A stretch of 64,000 nucleotides of DNA. Origin: Eulemur rufifrons. Taxonomy: Eukaryota > Chordata > Mammalia > Primates > Lemuridae. Below, one piece after another: positions 50,706 through 62,330 of the stretch (positions within the stretch are counted from its first letter, which is position 1; each line of letters opens with the position of its first letter). Where the stretch lies: contig NC_090986.1 in assembly GCF_041146395.1 (NCBI RefSeq), forward strand, positions 42,506,001 through 42,570,000. Direction: 5' to 3'. The notes under the pieces were generated by a model that made no database searches, was not told where the DNA came from, and saw nothing but the letters and a program-made list of their open reading frames with translations. A program made the position numbers and the translations under genes.

Positions 50706-53379
50706 CACATGAAAATCACCTCCTTCACTAGTTTCACCACCATCACCCCCAAAAACAACTTCATTGGAGATTGTGTACACAAGGAAGTGTTGTATCATAT
50801 ATCAGGCACTTTTCTCACATCTTGTCATCGCTTCTCTTTCCTGTCCTCCCTTCTCTCGTCTTTCCTTCTCAGAGTGCCTCCAAATTATATTCCCTTCAGG
50901 AAATAGAGACATGAAATCTTTCCCTTACAACAAACATGTATATCCAAACTGATGAAAACATTCCCAAGATCACCACTCACAGAGAAACCCATTGTCTTCA
51001 GAAGGCTTTAACAAAAGGCAAAGAAACCAGGCTAAAGAACACAAATGCACATTTTTGTTACAAATACAAGTAGCATTTTAAATTGTTTAATAAGGACACA
51101 TTAGCAATCATCAGAACTTTCCTCCTAACAGAAGGGGCCAGAAGAAAGGAAAAGGAGAGACACTCTGAGGGTAAGTGGGGCCAAGGAGGAAACAGCTGAG
51201 GGAAGGAACAAGAGCTAGACATAATCTTGGCTTCTACCATGTCTTTACTATACAAACAGTTTCTTAAATGAAAGCTCTTTCAATCTGATTCTAAGAGACA
51301 CCCATGTGTGCTGTGTATGTGTCTATAGTAACAGTTTGAGAGGTGACAGCAAATAGTGGGGAGAAAAGAATAAACTCTATGTCAACAAAATTTGTTTTCT
51401 TAAAAAATCTATGTGTTCTAAGAATTTAAAAGATTATTTGGAGAAGAATTCTATAGATTTTATTAGACTGCCCAAAGTGTCCATGGCATGAAAATAATTT
51501 CTATTTGTGTTTTCTCTTTAGTATTAGACATTCAAGTGCAGATCCTAGCTTTGCCATTGAATTGACACCTTATACCCATTTTACAAAATATGTGTGTCAA
51601 ACCATTGAAATATAAAGTAATGAAACTGATTTCTCATGCCACATATGAAAACCCATTTCATTACCTTATAATCACATCTCACGCTATGTGAAACCAAAGC
51701 ATAATAAACATTCATAAATCATATTACAGAGCCTCTACACCTTACAAATAAACTCATAGTATCTTTTAACAGATCCAATGGGTGTTTTTAGATTTCTGGA
51801 AAGTGATTTTTTAAAAGTAAAACCAGGCATTGCGGTAATATTTGAAAGGGAAGATCAGATATACTAGACTAGTTGAAACTATTACTTCTACTCCTAGGAG
51901 CTTAACAAATTGTAGCTTTTTCAATTAAATACTCAATGTAGTTTGCAAAAGAAGTTAAACTGAAACAACTAGTTATAGACAGTATTTTTTTAATATTAAC
52001 TAACAGACTGCTTGTGTTGCTTATATTGTAAGTTCAGTATTAGTACTTCGTTACTATTTTCTTTAAAAAAAGAAAAAGTCAATATTCAAGATCGTCTTCT
52101 CGATTTGTTGTTCCCCTCTTTGGGAAAGACAGATTCCTCCAGTGCTCATCAGTTTGCTGCCTTTTGTTTACAAAGCTTAGTTATCATAAGTTTGAATGTG
52201 TCTGTTGAGGTTTTGAGATGAACCATAAACCTAAAAGTCACTGATGCCCAGTCAACATTGGTGATTTGAATTGAAAGTGGAAAATCCCAATTCTTCATAA
52301 TTTCTTTCAAACATGGAAATTATAGAATTTTGAAAGAAGGAATTTAAATCATTCCTGTTTTTAAAGCAGAGCTGGTGAAAGTAAAATATATTGAGTAGGG
52401 GGGGGAAAAAAAGACAAAATTTTACAGCTTATATATACCAAATACCTCCCCCTGAATTGGCCTTTCTCATGCACTAAGAAATGATGCTTTCAAGGGTGTT
52501 AAGCAGTGACTCATTTGTGCAAGTCTAGAGCTCTGTACTTTCTAACCTGTCTTCTATGAGACCTGTATGCCAGAGCTATGCAGTTATTCAGTGAGAATTT
52601 CTTCAGGGATATATCAGGAAAAAGTCCAAGACCACTTATTTCCTCATCACAAGAGACCTGAATCCCGAGTGCAGAGAAGCACTCGGCTCTCATTAACCTG
52701 GGAGACAGACTTTGAACACTAAGATGCAAGAGGAGAAATGAGCTCCTCCCAGGATTGCATCAGAATGCATTGATGCTAGTTTGTTGACTGTAAGTAGAAA
52801 GAAAATGCATTTAATTGAACGAAATAAAAATATTTTTCAGAGCTATGGGCACTTATATGCTTAGGGTACGAAGAGTGGTCAAGGAGGAAAATCCTATCTT
52901 GCCATAAAACTACAATAAAGAAACCTCAGATGTGGCTTAGCCAGATAGGAAATGATAAATCAGCCACCTGCATGCCACAGATGCCAAGCTCTTTGAATTT
53001 CCTTGCTAATTCAGAAACGGAATATACTGCTTGTCACATGCTTCACATAAAAACCTTTGAAAGGGGAATTCATTAAAGAGAGAGTTCACAATATAATGAA
53101 GCAGACGTTTATTGCTAAAATGATTGCTGACCTGGCTTTTTAGTTATTTTGGTTTCGCATTAAGATACTTCTAGCTTCTGGCTTCAAAAGCATATTGAGT
53201 GTAAAGCAATGTGCAGCAGTGCCCTGTGCTTCCAGAGGTCACTAACCCCAGGTCCCAAGAACACATGTGGGAATCCAAACATAAGTGGAGAAAAAGGTTT
53301 TTGAACAGAGTGGAAAATAGTTGTCACAAAGTTCAGATCCTTCTTCTGAAGGACAGGAAAGGGTTGATGTGGCCATTGA
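50706..53379. other. Unassigned DNA
   Basis: Besides copy B of the local duplication (50998-51085) no repeat or gene is recognised. A short G-run then A-run (gggggggg aaaaaaa) lies near 52400. Confidence 0.45.
50998..51085 (+). repeat. Local duplicated segment, copy B
   Basis: Partner of 48758-48845, same orientation, about 2.24 kb away: 'caaagaaaccaggctaaaga', 'gttacaaatacaagtagcat'. Downstream sequences do not match. Confidence 0.75.
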
Positions 53380-53560
53380 AACATCGAATCTCAGCTCTCC
53401 TATTTATAAATTGTCAGTAGCCTGGGTTATTTCAGCAGGACAATGTAAATAATAACATCTACTTTATAAGGTCTCTGTGAAGATTTCACAGATAATACAT
53501 ATAAACATCTACCTGAAACATAAAAGACACTTAATAAATGGTAGCTATTATAATTATTGT
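53380..53560 (+). repeat. MIR SINE 3' part
   Basis: 'atctactttataaggtctct', 'gtgaagatttcacagataat', then 'cttaataaatggtagctatt' follow the sense MIR 3' part. Confidence 0.65.
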
Positions 53561-54017
53561 TTTGAAGATTCTAGGAGCCTCTTTCATTCCCTCCTTCAGA
53601 TGATAAATTGTTAATTAAGGAAACAGATTAGAAACCAAGAGGATATTCACTACATAAAAAAAATAACAGCTGAAAGAAATTAAGTAGCCAGAAGAACAAT
53701 TAAGGCATAATGTTCAGAACCCAGTTCTATTCTTGGCAAAAAGATTTCACTCATCACCACCCTTAAGGGTATCATTGCATTATGGCACAAAATTGATGTC
53801 CATAATGATAGCATTTAAATATCAAAGAAAGATTAACTGTAGTATAAGTTATACAAGAAGGCAAGGGAAATATTCAATATTTTCTTAAATGATTTCTATC
53901 AAACTTTTTCACTTAAAAACAAAACTCTTGCTTCTTCAAGAGATAAACTCCAAATTTCAACTATTAAGATATCGTTTTTTCACCTATTATATTTGCAAAG
54001 ATCAAAAGGTTTGATGT
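53561..54017. other. Unassigned AT-rich DNA
   Basis: No repeat or gene is recognised. Confidence 0.5.
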
Positions 54018-54310
54018 GGCCAGGCACAGTGGCTCATGCCTATAATCTTAACATCCTGAGATGCCAAGGCAGGAGGATTGCTTGAGCTCAGGAGTTCAAG
54101 ACCAGCCTGAGCAATAGCAAGACCCTGTCTCTACTAAAAATAGAAAAAATTAGCCCTGCTTGGTGGTTCTTGTCTGTAGTCCCAGCTACTCGGGAGGCTG
54201 AGGCAGGAGGATCACTTCAGCCCAGGAGTTTGAGGTTGCTGTGAGCTAGGCTGACGCCATGGCACTCCAGCCGGGGGCGATAGAGCAAGACTCCGTCTCA
54301 AAAAGAAAAG
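54018..54310 (+). mobile_element. Strepsirrhine-type Alu
   Basis: A full sense dimer beginning ggccaggcacagtggctc, with right arm 'gtgagctaggctgacgccat' and A-rich tail. The middle is shorter than in the 26.5-kb copy. A decayed duplication, aaaaggtttgatgt (54004-54017) and aaaagtctggtgc (54306-54318), is likely. Older than the copies at 26.5 and 28.3 kb. Confidence 0.93.
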
Positions 54311-54641
54311 TCTGGTGCACTGTTGTCAGGAGTGGAGCTGAAAGAGACATTTTTATATACTGTTGGTGGGAGTGCATATTGATTTGAACCATGCAGAGGG
54401 TAATTTAACAATATCCGTGAAATTACCAATGTACATACTTTTGACTAAGTAAGTCTACTTCACAAACGCATACTAAAAATATACTGTCAAACATGTGAAT
54501 TTATGTGACAAGGTTACTCTTTGCAATAATCTTTGCAGTCGCAAAATGTTGGAAAGGATGTTAATCAATAGTGTGATAGTTAAGTAACTTACGGCACATC
54601 TATTCAATAGAATACCTTGCATGCCCTAAGGAAAAGAATGT

Positions 54642-54806
54642 GTTAGCCAGGCATGGTGGCAGGTGCCTGTAGTGCCAGCTACTCAGGAGGCTGAGGCAGG
54701 AGGATCGCTGAAACCAGGAGTTGGAGGCTGCAGTGAGCTATGAACACACTACTGCACTCTAGCCTGGGTGACGCAGTGAGGCCCTGTCTCTAAAAAAAAA
54801 AGAAAA
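54642..54806 (+). mobile_element. FRAM-like right monomer
   Basis: A free right monomer starting ttagccaggcatggtggc, with 'gagctatgaacacactactg' and an A-rich tail. A decayed duplication 'aaggaaaagaatgtg' (54628-54642) and 'gaaggagaatgtg' (54807-54819) supports independent insertion. Confidence 0.75.
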
Positions 54807-54819
54807 GAAGGAGAATGTG

Positions 54820-55959
54820 GACACTCTTTTTGAGAACTAGTCAAAAATAATGTCTGATATAACAAGTCAAAACAAAAGGTGTGAAAAGAATGACAATATA
54901 TATGGGTAAATGGAATATATATATAGTGTTTATATGTAACTTAAATTTCTCTGGAAAGATACACCAGAAATTAGCAACACTGGTTGAACTGAATGGTTGG
55001 AGAATTGAGGTAAAAGAGAGATCTTTCACTCTTTTTCACCTCTTGAATTTTGGAACCACATGAATATATCACCTATTCCAAAAATAAAACAACCTTTCTG
55101 TTCTCACAATTAGCAATGTGAACAAGGCCTAGAAACGGAAGAAGACGCATAGGAGGTGTGGAATGGGGGGCTGCTGAGAGGGGACAGTTGCACGTACAAA
55201 GTCAGATACACAAAGTAAAGTAGGTGCCGGCAGGAGAAATCATGGAGTATCCCTAAGGCCTTACCACCGTGAAGAAGAACGCACGCCAGATATAGACGTT
55301 GTTTGGAAAGGAAAGCTATTGATCTAGGATGCATTTTTGTTGTCCTGTCATTTGTCTTCCAAAACCAGAAGAAAAATTGGTTTTTCAGTTTTTCTTACAA
55401 GCCTACCATTGTCTATAATTTCTTTGTGTCCTGCAAATAAATTATAGAAGAGGCTTAGGAAATATTTTTTCCAAAATGTTGTCAGTGAAACAATTGTTCC
55501 ACAGAAAGTTCCACTAGAAAGAGGATCCCATGATCAAATAGGTTTGTGAAGCCCTGGTGTCATCTTCCATATTTGCATATTCATGAGGCACAGGAACATT
55601 TCCCAACTTTTTTGTTTTTAAGCTGAATACCTACTAACAGCCCAAGGAAAGTAATATTTAAAATGTTAGTTTAGATAAACTAGCCCTGTTAACTTTACCA
55701 GGTTTTACCATCATGTTTTGCCAGGTATAATAATTAAGCCACAATTTAATAGACATGTTTTTGACAAGAAGCAATAACATGTTTCAATTATATTTTTAAC
55801 TTAGTAAAGACAAGGGACATCGGGCCATCAAACTTTCAGCTATCAGATTTGATTATCAACTTCATGGTATTTTCAGAAAAGTATTATGACACGGAAGTAA
55901 TGTAATTCTAATGCAAATTTTCTATTGTACAACTTGGTGGATTGATATAATTTTGATCT
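54820..55959. other. Unassigned AT-rich DNA, with one hAT-like piece
   Basis: Sequence around 55490-55560 (tccacagaaagttccactag) resembles a nonautonomous hAT repeat of the type also seen at 61030-61125. The rest is unassigned. Confidence 0.45.
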
Positions 55960-56040
55960 GTTTTATGCACTGGTATATCCTCAACTAGAACAATGTCTGG
56001 CATATAATAGGTAGTTGATAAATATTTATTGGATTATAAA
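55960..56040 (+). repeat. L2 LINE 3' end
   Basis: 'gcactggtatatcctcaact' and 'aatgtctggcatataatagg' with 'gataaatatttattggat' are the L2 3' end. Confidence 0.7.
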
Positions 56041-56599
56041 ATGACAGCATGAATAAAATACACTAATTAATATACTTAATAATACAAAAATTATCTAATA
56101 ATCAGGTATACAAAACACCACGACTATACCAAACCACTTTTTTCCTTTTTGCTTTTGTTATTCTAAATGTAATCCCAGACTCTATGCTACCTCAAAGGAA
56201 GAGCATGGCAAACATTGTTATATAGACATTTTTAAAAAGGAATAATTGTAATTCAGTAAGGCCTGGTCATTAGAAAGTGACATGTATTACATTTAGTGAG
56301 CAATTTTAATAACTGTATTTTCTTCCGGCTACGCCCCGATCTGCAGCAACTCTCAGCACCTTGGGACTGACCTGGCTTGGGTTTGTCAGTGTCTAAAACG
56401 ATGAAATGTGTCAGAGTTTGGATCATGTCAAAGGCAGACAGTGCCCAAGCAGCTTAGCATATCACTGTCAAGTGCCAGAATGAAGGCTTGCTGAGTCACC
56501 CTGGTATACTTCAGGGAGCAGGAAAGTATTACACAACCTCTCTGGCCCCCAGTCACCCCTGGGGCATATCACATTTGGGCAAATTTATTAAGCCATACG
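56041..56599. other. Unassigned DNA
   Basis: No gene or repeat is recognised. Confidence 0.5.
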
Positions 56600-56665
56600 T
56601 TCATTCAGTCATTCGTTAAATATTTACTTACTGTCTACTATGTTCCCAATGGAATGCTGGGTATT
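56600..56665 (-). repeat. L2 LINE 3' end, antisense
   Basis: 'cattcagtcattcgttaaat' and 'atttacttactgtctactat' are the antisense L2 3' end. Confidence 0.6.
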
Positions 56666-56699
56666 AAATCACTCCATATAGGCATCCTGATAACAACAA

Positions 56700-56940
56700 T
56701 AACAAAATTTAGTGAGTGGTTACTATAATTGTGAATTGTGCAAGAACTTGACATGGTATCTCATGCAACCTTCTGGGATAGCTACTCTGCTTATCACACA
56801 TTACAGATGAGGACAATAAGGCACACGGGGGTGATGCAGCCTGACCATGGCCACACAGCTAGTGGCAGGTGGCAAGATTCTGAGCACAGGCGAGTCAACC
56901 ACTGACCCTGCAATTGTAACCACTGAGCAATAACAGTCTC
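56700..56940 (-). repeat. MIR SINE, antisense
   Basis: The antisense MIR is clear: 'cacattacagatgaggacaa', 'ggccacacagctagtggcag', 'caagattctgagcacaggcg'. Confidence 0.75.
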
Positions 56941-57074
56941 TTCCCTCCCTAAAAGCAAACATATGCATCAAAGTTTTGCATAAGGGGAGCTAAAAGTTGT
57001 CAAGCACCTTCTATGTGCAGATCCTGTGTTTTATATTTTCATATGGATCTCATTTAATAGACTCATGCAATGAA

Positions 57075-57295
57075 ATAGTAGATAGCAGGAATTAAGAGCA
57101 CAAGACTCATTAGCTTAAATCCCAGCTCTGCCACTTACTGCCTATGTCGTTGAGCAAATGATTTCACCTCTCTGTGCCTCAGTTTCCTCATCTGTAAAAG
57201 GTGAAAGTACCTACTTTATAGAGTATTATTCAGTTAATTATATAAACAAAACACTTAGACCATTACTGGCACATAGTGAATACTACATATCTTAT
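57075..57295 (+). repeat. MIR SINE, nearly complete
   Basis: The best preserved MIR here: 'cccagctctgccacttactg', 'cacctctctgtgcctcagtt', 'tcctcatctgtaaaaggtga', ending near 'tggcacatagtgaatact'. Confidence 0.85.
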
Positions 57296-57988
57296 CTGTT
57301 TTTTTAATCTAGGTAAAAATGTAATTTAAGTAAATAACAAAAAGCACTTTAAAAAAGAAAATCATGCAGGGAAATGGAAGGGTTGGATGAAAGCTAAAGC
57401 CCCACGCCACACCTCGGGATGTTATGGCGCCAATATCCTCAGCTCCCAACATGGCCTAGATGATATGTCTCTGAACCTTACGGATGCTTTTGGTCTCCAT
57501 CAAGTGCACCCTCCACCATCACCCCTTTGAGAATTTCCAGACACTTTGCCCCAAGCTGTCTCAAGTTTCAGGGCTGCTGCTTGGTCTTTTGGGGAGCAAT
57601 CTGGCCCAGGCCCTACCTCTCCGTTCTATCACCTGAACAATGGACTTTAGTTAGGTCTTCATGGTCTTGTACATCAACTAGGAAGGCCAAGGTTGTTAAG
57701 TAGGAAGAATTGAGGCTATGAAGTACTAAGTGAAATGCATTACAGTTTACCACAGATTAAAATGAGAATACACCAGCAAGAGCAGCTGTTACTAATCTCA
57801 AAGTATTGTAATTTCCTACATATCACCTAAAAAAAAAAATCTTTTAGAAAAGATGATCATTAAGATTGTGTTTCTGAGTCATTTGTTGTGTTCTTTTTCT
57901 GGAAGAGTCTGTTGATTGCTATGTGATTATACATTTAAAGGATACATTATCAACTGGTGTATATAAAACTCTCAGTACTCTAAAGCTG
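57296..57988. other. Unassigned DNA
   Basis: No gene or repeat is recognised. A run of 10 A is near 57829. Confidence 0.5.
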
Positions 57989-58313
57989 CAGTCCCCAGGC
58001 CCCGGGCCACAGACCAGTACTGATTCATGGCCTGTTGGGAACCAGGCCACATAGCAGGAGCTGAGCGAGTGAAGCTTCACCTGTATTTACAGCCATTCCT
58101 CACCTCCCGCATCACCACCCTGAGCTCCACCTCCAGTCAAATCAGCGGCAGCATTAGATTCTCACAGGAGCTCGAACCCTACTATAAATTGTGCACACAA
58201 AGGATCTAGGTTGCGCACTGCTTGTGAGAATTTGTCTGAAACCATCCCCTCCAAATCCATGGGAAAACTGTCTTTCATGAAACCAGTCCCTGGTGCCAAA
58301 AAGGTTGGGGACC
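57989..58313. mobile_element. hAT-type nonautonomous transposon (MER45-like)
   Basis: The ends are related inverted repeats: left 'cagtccccaggccccgggcc' and right (complement) 'ggtccccaacctttttggca'. The inner part contains 'aaccaggccacatagcagga' and 'agcggcagcattagattctc', which I associate with a hAT-Tip100-like element. It is about 325 bp with no transposase. The name MER45 is a guess from memory. Confidence 0.6.
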
Positions 58314-58939
58314 GTTTCATTAATCATTAGTCATAGTGACAATTCTAGTTCATCACTGTTCTGAGTGAAGAATTCCAGATAACCTACAGCAAAGTTAATA
58401 AGAGGTCTTACCAGTCGGGAAGTATTAGTCTGGCCAGGGTTAGCACTGTCGTGCCTGTTCCCACCACTCTGTGCAACAGTCCAAACTTCTTTGGCCCTAA
58501 AATACACTAAGCCTATAGATTCGCAATATAAAATAACCTGCCAATGAAGTTGACACTGCACTCCAAGTTGTTGATCAAGTGGAAAATAAATACTGGTGAC
58601 TGACAGAGATGTTTACTGATGAACTAGTTACTGTGCATGGCAGCCTCACTCCATCCTTAGACTCCTCTGTTGCTTTGGAGGCCTCTGTCATTTCTAAGGT
58701 GTATTGAAATTAAATTAAAAATTAAAATTAAAACTCTGAGTCTGTGTAAGAGCATTTGGGGATGGGAAAGAAGGACCCAAATAAGGAATTTCTTAATATA
58801 TTATTAATGTATTTATTTTGTTATAGCTTCTTTCCCAACACAGCCTAAAGAAAATGTTGGCACACATATAAACTCACCTGGGAACCTTGACTCCACTTGC
58901 TTGACCTCGCCTAGAATAGGTAAAGATAAACATTACAGA
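58314..58939. other. Unassigned DNA
   Basis: No repeat is assigned. An A/T run of aaatt/aaaat units lies near 58705-58735. Confidence 0.5.
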
Positions 58940-59020
58940 GTAGATAAGTTCCTAGTGGGTAGGGCCATATTTGTCTACATCACCAGTACCTGATTTAAAG
59001 AGCCACTTAATACATACTTT
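58940..59020 (+). repeat. L2 LINE 3' end
   Basis: 'gtagataagttcctagtggg' and 'agggccatatttgtctacat' with 'caccagtacctgatttaaag' follow the L2 3' end. Confidence 0.5.
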
Positions 59021-59036
59021 CTACGATGGTGAAGTG

Positions 59037-59134
59037 TTTGTATCAAATCACTATGTAAAATTAGTGACAACTTTGTACTTTAATCATTTGTATCAAATCA
59101 CTATGTAAAATTAGTGCCAACGTTGTACTTTAAT
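59037..59134 (+). repeat. 50-bp tandem duplication
   Basis: A 50-bp unit starting tttgtatcaaatcactatgt is present twice (59037-59086 and 59087-59134), with two mismatches in 48 compared positions (at 59067/59117 and 59072/59122) and the end of the second copy missing. Confidence 0.95.
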
Positions 59135-59937
59135 ATGTCCAATCTGCAGTACATTTACGGAAGTAACAAATTATACTTTTAGACAAATATTGCAATTTTT
59201 CTATATAAAGACTGGTTGCAAAGTTAAATATTGTTAAAAAACAGAACCAATAAAAATATTTTTATTTCTGGTTAGGCCAACTGGCTAATAGAATTCTATC
59301 GATTTTTGTGCTACTGAGTATTGTGTCTCTCAGCTCCAGCAAATTGTTGAAATCTTCTGTGAATGCAACCCGTAGCCCACTGTGGATTGTACTAAGCTCA
59401 ATGCATAATTACAAAGTCTCCAGTAATTATGGTTTATCTGAGCATACTTTAGAAGATTTTTATAATGGAGAAAATATTTGCTGGAGGAAATTCTCATCAA
59501 AACACGATTTGCAAGAATGTTGGTTACAAAGTTCTTTCTCAATGCATAAAAGTGTTCCATAAATAACAGTGTTAAATATTGCAGCAACCATGAGAGGTAG
59601 TCAAGTGGAAATATTATATTCCATTTTTTTTATATTGGGAAAACTAAAGCCTCTCCTGGTTTACCATACTGAGTTAGTCACACCCATTTTGTCTCTCATG
59701 GAAGTTTGTCATTTCTACAAGTTTGTGAGCTTTAGGCAGACTGAGACTGTATTTCAATTATCTTTTGAAATAATACTTATTAAGGATTTTCTTGGCAGAA
59801 AACTCAGAACACACAATACAAAAAGCAAAAAATCTGTCAGCAATACCACTACACATATTTTGGTGTTTAAAAACCTTTTTATGCTTATATTTAGTGACTT
59901 TCAAAAATTTTTGTACGTATGAGTCTGTCTAAGGTAG
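59135..59937. other. Unassigned AT-rich DNA
   Basis: No gene or repeat is recognised. A 117-codon open frame (59569-59922) is not convincing. Confidence 0.5.
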
Positions 59938-60015
59938 GGTTCAGGACTCTGTATTTCTATCAAGCTCCCAGGTGATGCTGAATTAATGGTCCACAGACCA
60001 CACCTTGAATATCAT
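59938..60015 (+). repeat. MER5A-like hAT-Charlie fragment
   Basis: 'gactctgtatttctatcaag', 'ctcccaggtgatgctgaatt' and 'ccacagaccacaccttgaat' match the MER5A 3' part in order. Confidence 0.75.
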
Positions 60016-60398
60016 GACCTATATTTTGACTATGTGAAATCTGTAGCCTTAACTTTATTAGAACACAGTACAAATGCTCTTAAAATCTTTGATAGTATTG
60101 GTGAAATTTTTTTCTTTATTTTTTTAAGAAATTATCCTGAAGTGAGGAACTGGTGCATAGTCTGGTGGTCATGATAGTATTTTCATAAGCAGAAAAAAAT
60201 TTCTTTGTAATTCCAGAAAGAACATTGATGTCTTCTCTGGATGTTGATCACAGGGGACTGATGAAGAGTAATGTGGCCGATGAAGATGGCAGCATTTAGA
60301 AAAGAGAAATATTTTAGATGGTCTCAGCAAAGTGGCAGAGATGCAGAGGCATCATTGAAAACCAAGAGGCCTGGAGAGTGGAGCTTAGCTAGATAAGA

Positions 60399-60724
60399 AT
60401 GGCTCACGCCTGTCATCCTAGCACTCTGGGAGGCCGAGGCGAGTGGATCATTTGAGCTCAGGAGTTCGAGACCAGCCTGAGCAAGAGTGAGACCCCGTCT
60501 CTACTAAAAATGGAAAGAAAATTAGCTGAACAACTAAAAAATATATAGAAAAAATTAGCCGGGCATGGTGGCCCATGCCTGTAGTCCCAGCTACTCGAGA
60601 GGCTGAGGCTGAAGGATCGCTTGAGCCCAGGAGTTTGAGGTTGCTGTGAGCTAGGCTGACGCCACAGCACTCTAGCCCAGGCAGCAGAGTGAGACTCTGT
60701 CTCAAAAAAATAAATAAATAAATA
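60399..60724 (+). mobile_element. Strepsirrhine-type Alu, short 5' loss
   Basis: A sense dimer starting at 'atggctcacgcctgtcatcc', so about 13 bp of the 5' end is missing. It has the middle 'aaaaaatatatagaaaaaat' and the right-arm block 'gtgagctaggctgacgccac'. The tail is (AAAT)n. No target-site duplication was seen. Confidence 0.95.
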
Positions 60725-60794
60725 ATCCAGGGCAGTTCATAGCCACATTCATATGGCTCGTGAGCACTTGGCCTGATCATTTGCATTGCGTCTG

Positions 60795-60905
60795 GTTCCC
60801 CCGGTAGAGTATTAACTTTCCAAGGCAGGGACCATATGTCTTATTCAACTTTGTCTCTCCAGCACCAAGAAAACAGTAGGTAGATAGTAGACGCTCAATA
60901 ACTCA
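60795..60905 (+). repeat. L2 LINE 3' end
   Basis: 'ctttccaaggcagggaccat', then 'ttgtctctccagcaccaaga', then 'agtagacgctcaataactca' is the L2 3' end. Confidence 0.75.
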
Positions 60906-61029
60906 GTGCTTTTCAACCAATTGATGTACAAAGGAACTTTAACATGGCTAGGGTAGTCACAAAAGGAAAGAGAGACTAAAGTTAAGAGCCCATTGTACAC
61001 TTGAGGCTTGAGTTAAAAATGGTTTGATC

Positions 61030-61125
61030 CAGGGCAGCATTTTCCAAAACGTGTTCCAAGAAATACTAGTCTCACATGATGTTCCTGGAAAAAGAGTTAA
61101 TGGTCAAAACAGCTTGGGAAAGATT
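61030..61125 (+). repeat. hAT-like nonautonomous repeat piece
   Basis: 'gcattttccaaaacgtgttc', 'ctcacatgatgttcctggaa' and 'caaaacagcttgggaaagat' resemble the 5' part of a hAT-Charlie type repeat. It is similar in kind to 55490-55560. Family not named. Confidence 0.5.
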
Positions 61126-61859
61126 GCATTCAGTGTCCCCCACGCATGCCCCTGAGGAGGTGTGTGGTATATGTATTAAAGAATTATACGCCTATTACTT
61201 TATGTGGGGAAAAAATTATTAAAGTATTTCACCAAGCAGTTCTCAAACTTATCTAACATAAGCCCATTCCTCATGCTCCTGCACGTAGCATCTAATAATT
61301 TTTTGTGGAAGCAAAGCTTTGGTTTCTATAAGGAAATACATCCCTTATTCCAAGATGAGATTGCCAAGAACACTGCTCTCCCAATGAATCTCTTATCCAG
61401 CAAAAATGACATTACTCTTCTTTCTCCTGCACACCATGCATAGCAGTTCCAGGGGATTCCTGGGTTATCTCAGTGGCTGGTAAAACCATGGAGGGGCCCC
61501 TGATCCCAGGCATTTCTCTCTCCACCTCTGCAGAGTAACAGAAAGGGAAGTAAATCCTGGTCCCTCCCCTGACGTACACTGTAGCCTGGGGCAGGCCATC
61601 ATAGACGTGGTGATTGTAGACTGAACTGATTTAAACCCAGTGTTACAATGCTGCAATCAGCTTGCCCTCTAATTCTCTGACAGCCATGGACAGAGAAAAT
61701 GAAATCACCCCTGGACAAAAGTGGCTCTGGCTTTATGTGTGTAAATCTCTAAAAGCGATTCTTTCTTAAAGATGCCTAAAGTAATATTAATAATAAAAGA
61801 AAAAGAAGTTGTTTACGATTTGTTTATTTGCACCTTTCTAAGGCAATGAACTGAGATTG
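61126..61859. other. Unassigned DNA
   Basis: No gene or repeat is recognised. The stretch 61230-61265 (gcagttctcaaacttatc) could be another hAT end, but no partner was seen. Confidence 0.45.
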
Positions 61860-62330
61860 TAATTTTCAAGAAGTGGGAAGAATGTACAACAAAAGCTTTG
61901 TACTCATCACTCAGCTTGAACAATTAACATTTGTAAATTTGTTTTCATTTATACCACCCCACACTTGTTTATTTTCTAGACTATTTTATAGCAATCTCCA
62001 AAGCTTATGCATTTCAACTAGAAATTCTTTGCTATGTATCACTACCTGATAAGGCATATACATAGCATTATATATATAAAAATATATATGTATCATACCA
62101 CATATATTCTACACCATTCAAACCTAACAGAATTAATAATACTTCTTTAATATCATCTGATACCTAGGTCATATTCAAAATTCTAAGATTACTTAAAAGA
62201 TATATATTCAGTATGTGTAGTCAAATTAAACCAAGACCCAAACAAGGCCCTCCTACATTGGGTTGTTATCTCTTATGTCTCATTCTCAATTTTCAGTCCA
62301 CTTTTTCTTTTTTTTAGTTTTTTCATTATT
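61860..62330. repeat. Old L1-like 3' region
   Basis: 'tactcatcactcagcttgaa', 'caattaacatttgtaaattt', 'ttaatatcatctgataccta', 'gacccaaacaaggccctcct', 'gggttgttatctcttatgtc' follow a widespread old repeat that I link to L1M 3' sequence. Strand not decided. Confidence 0.45.
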
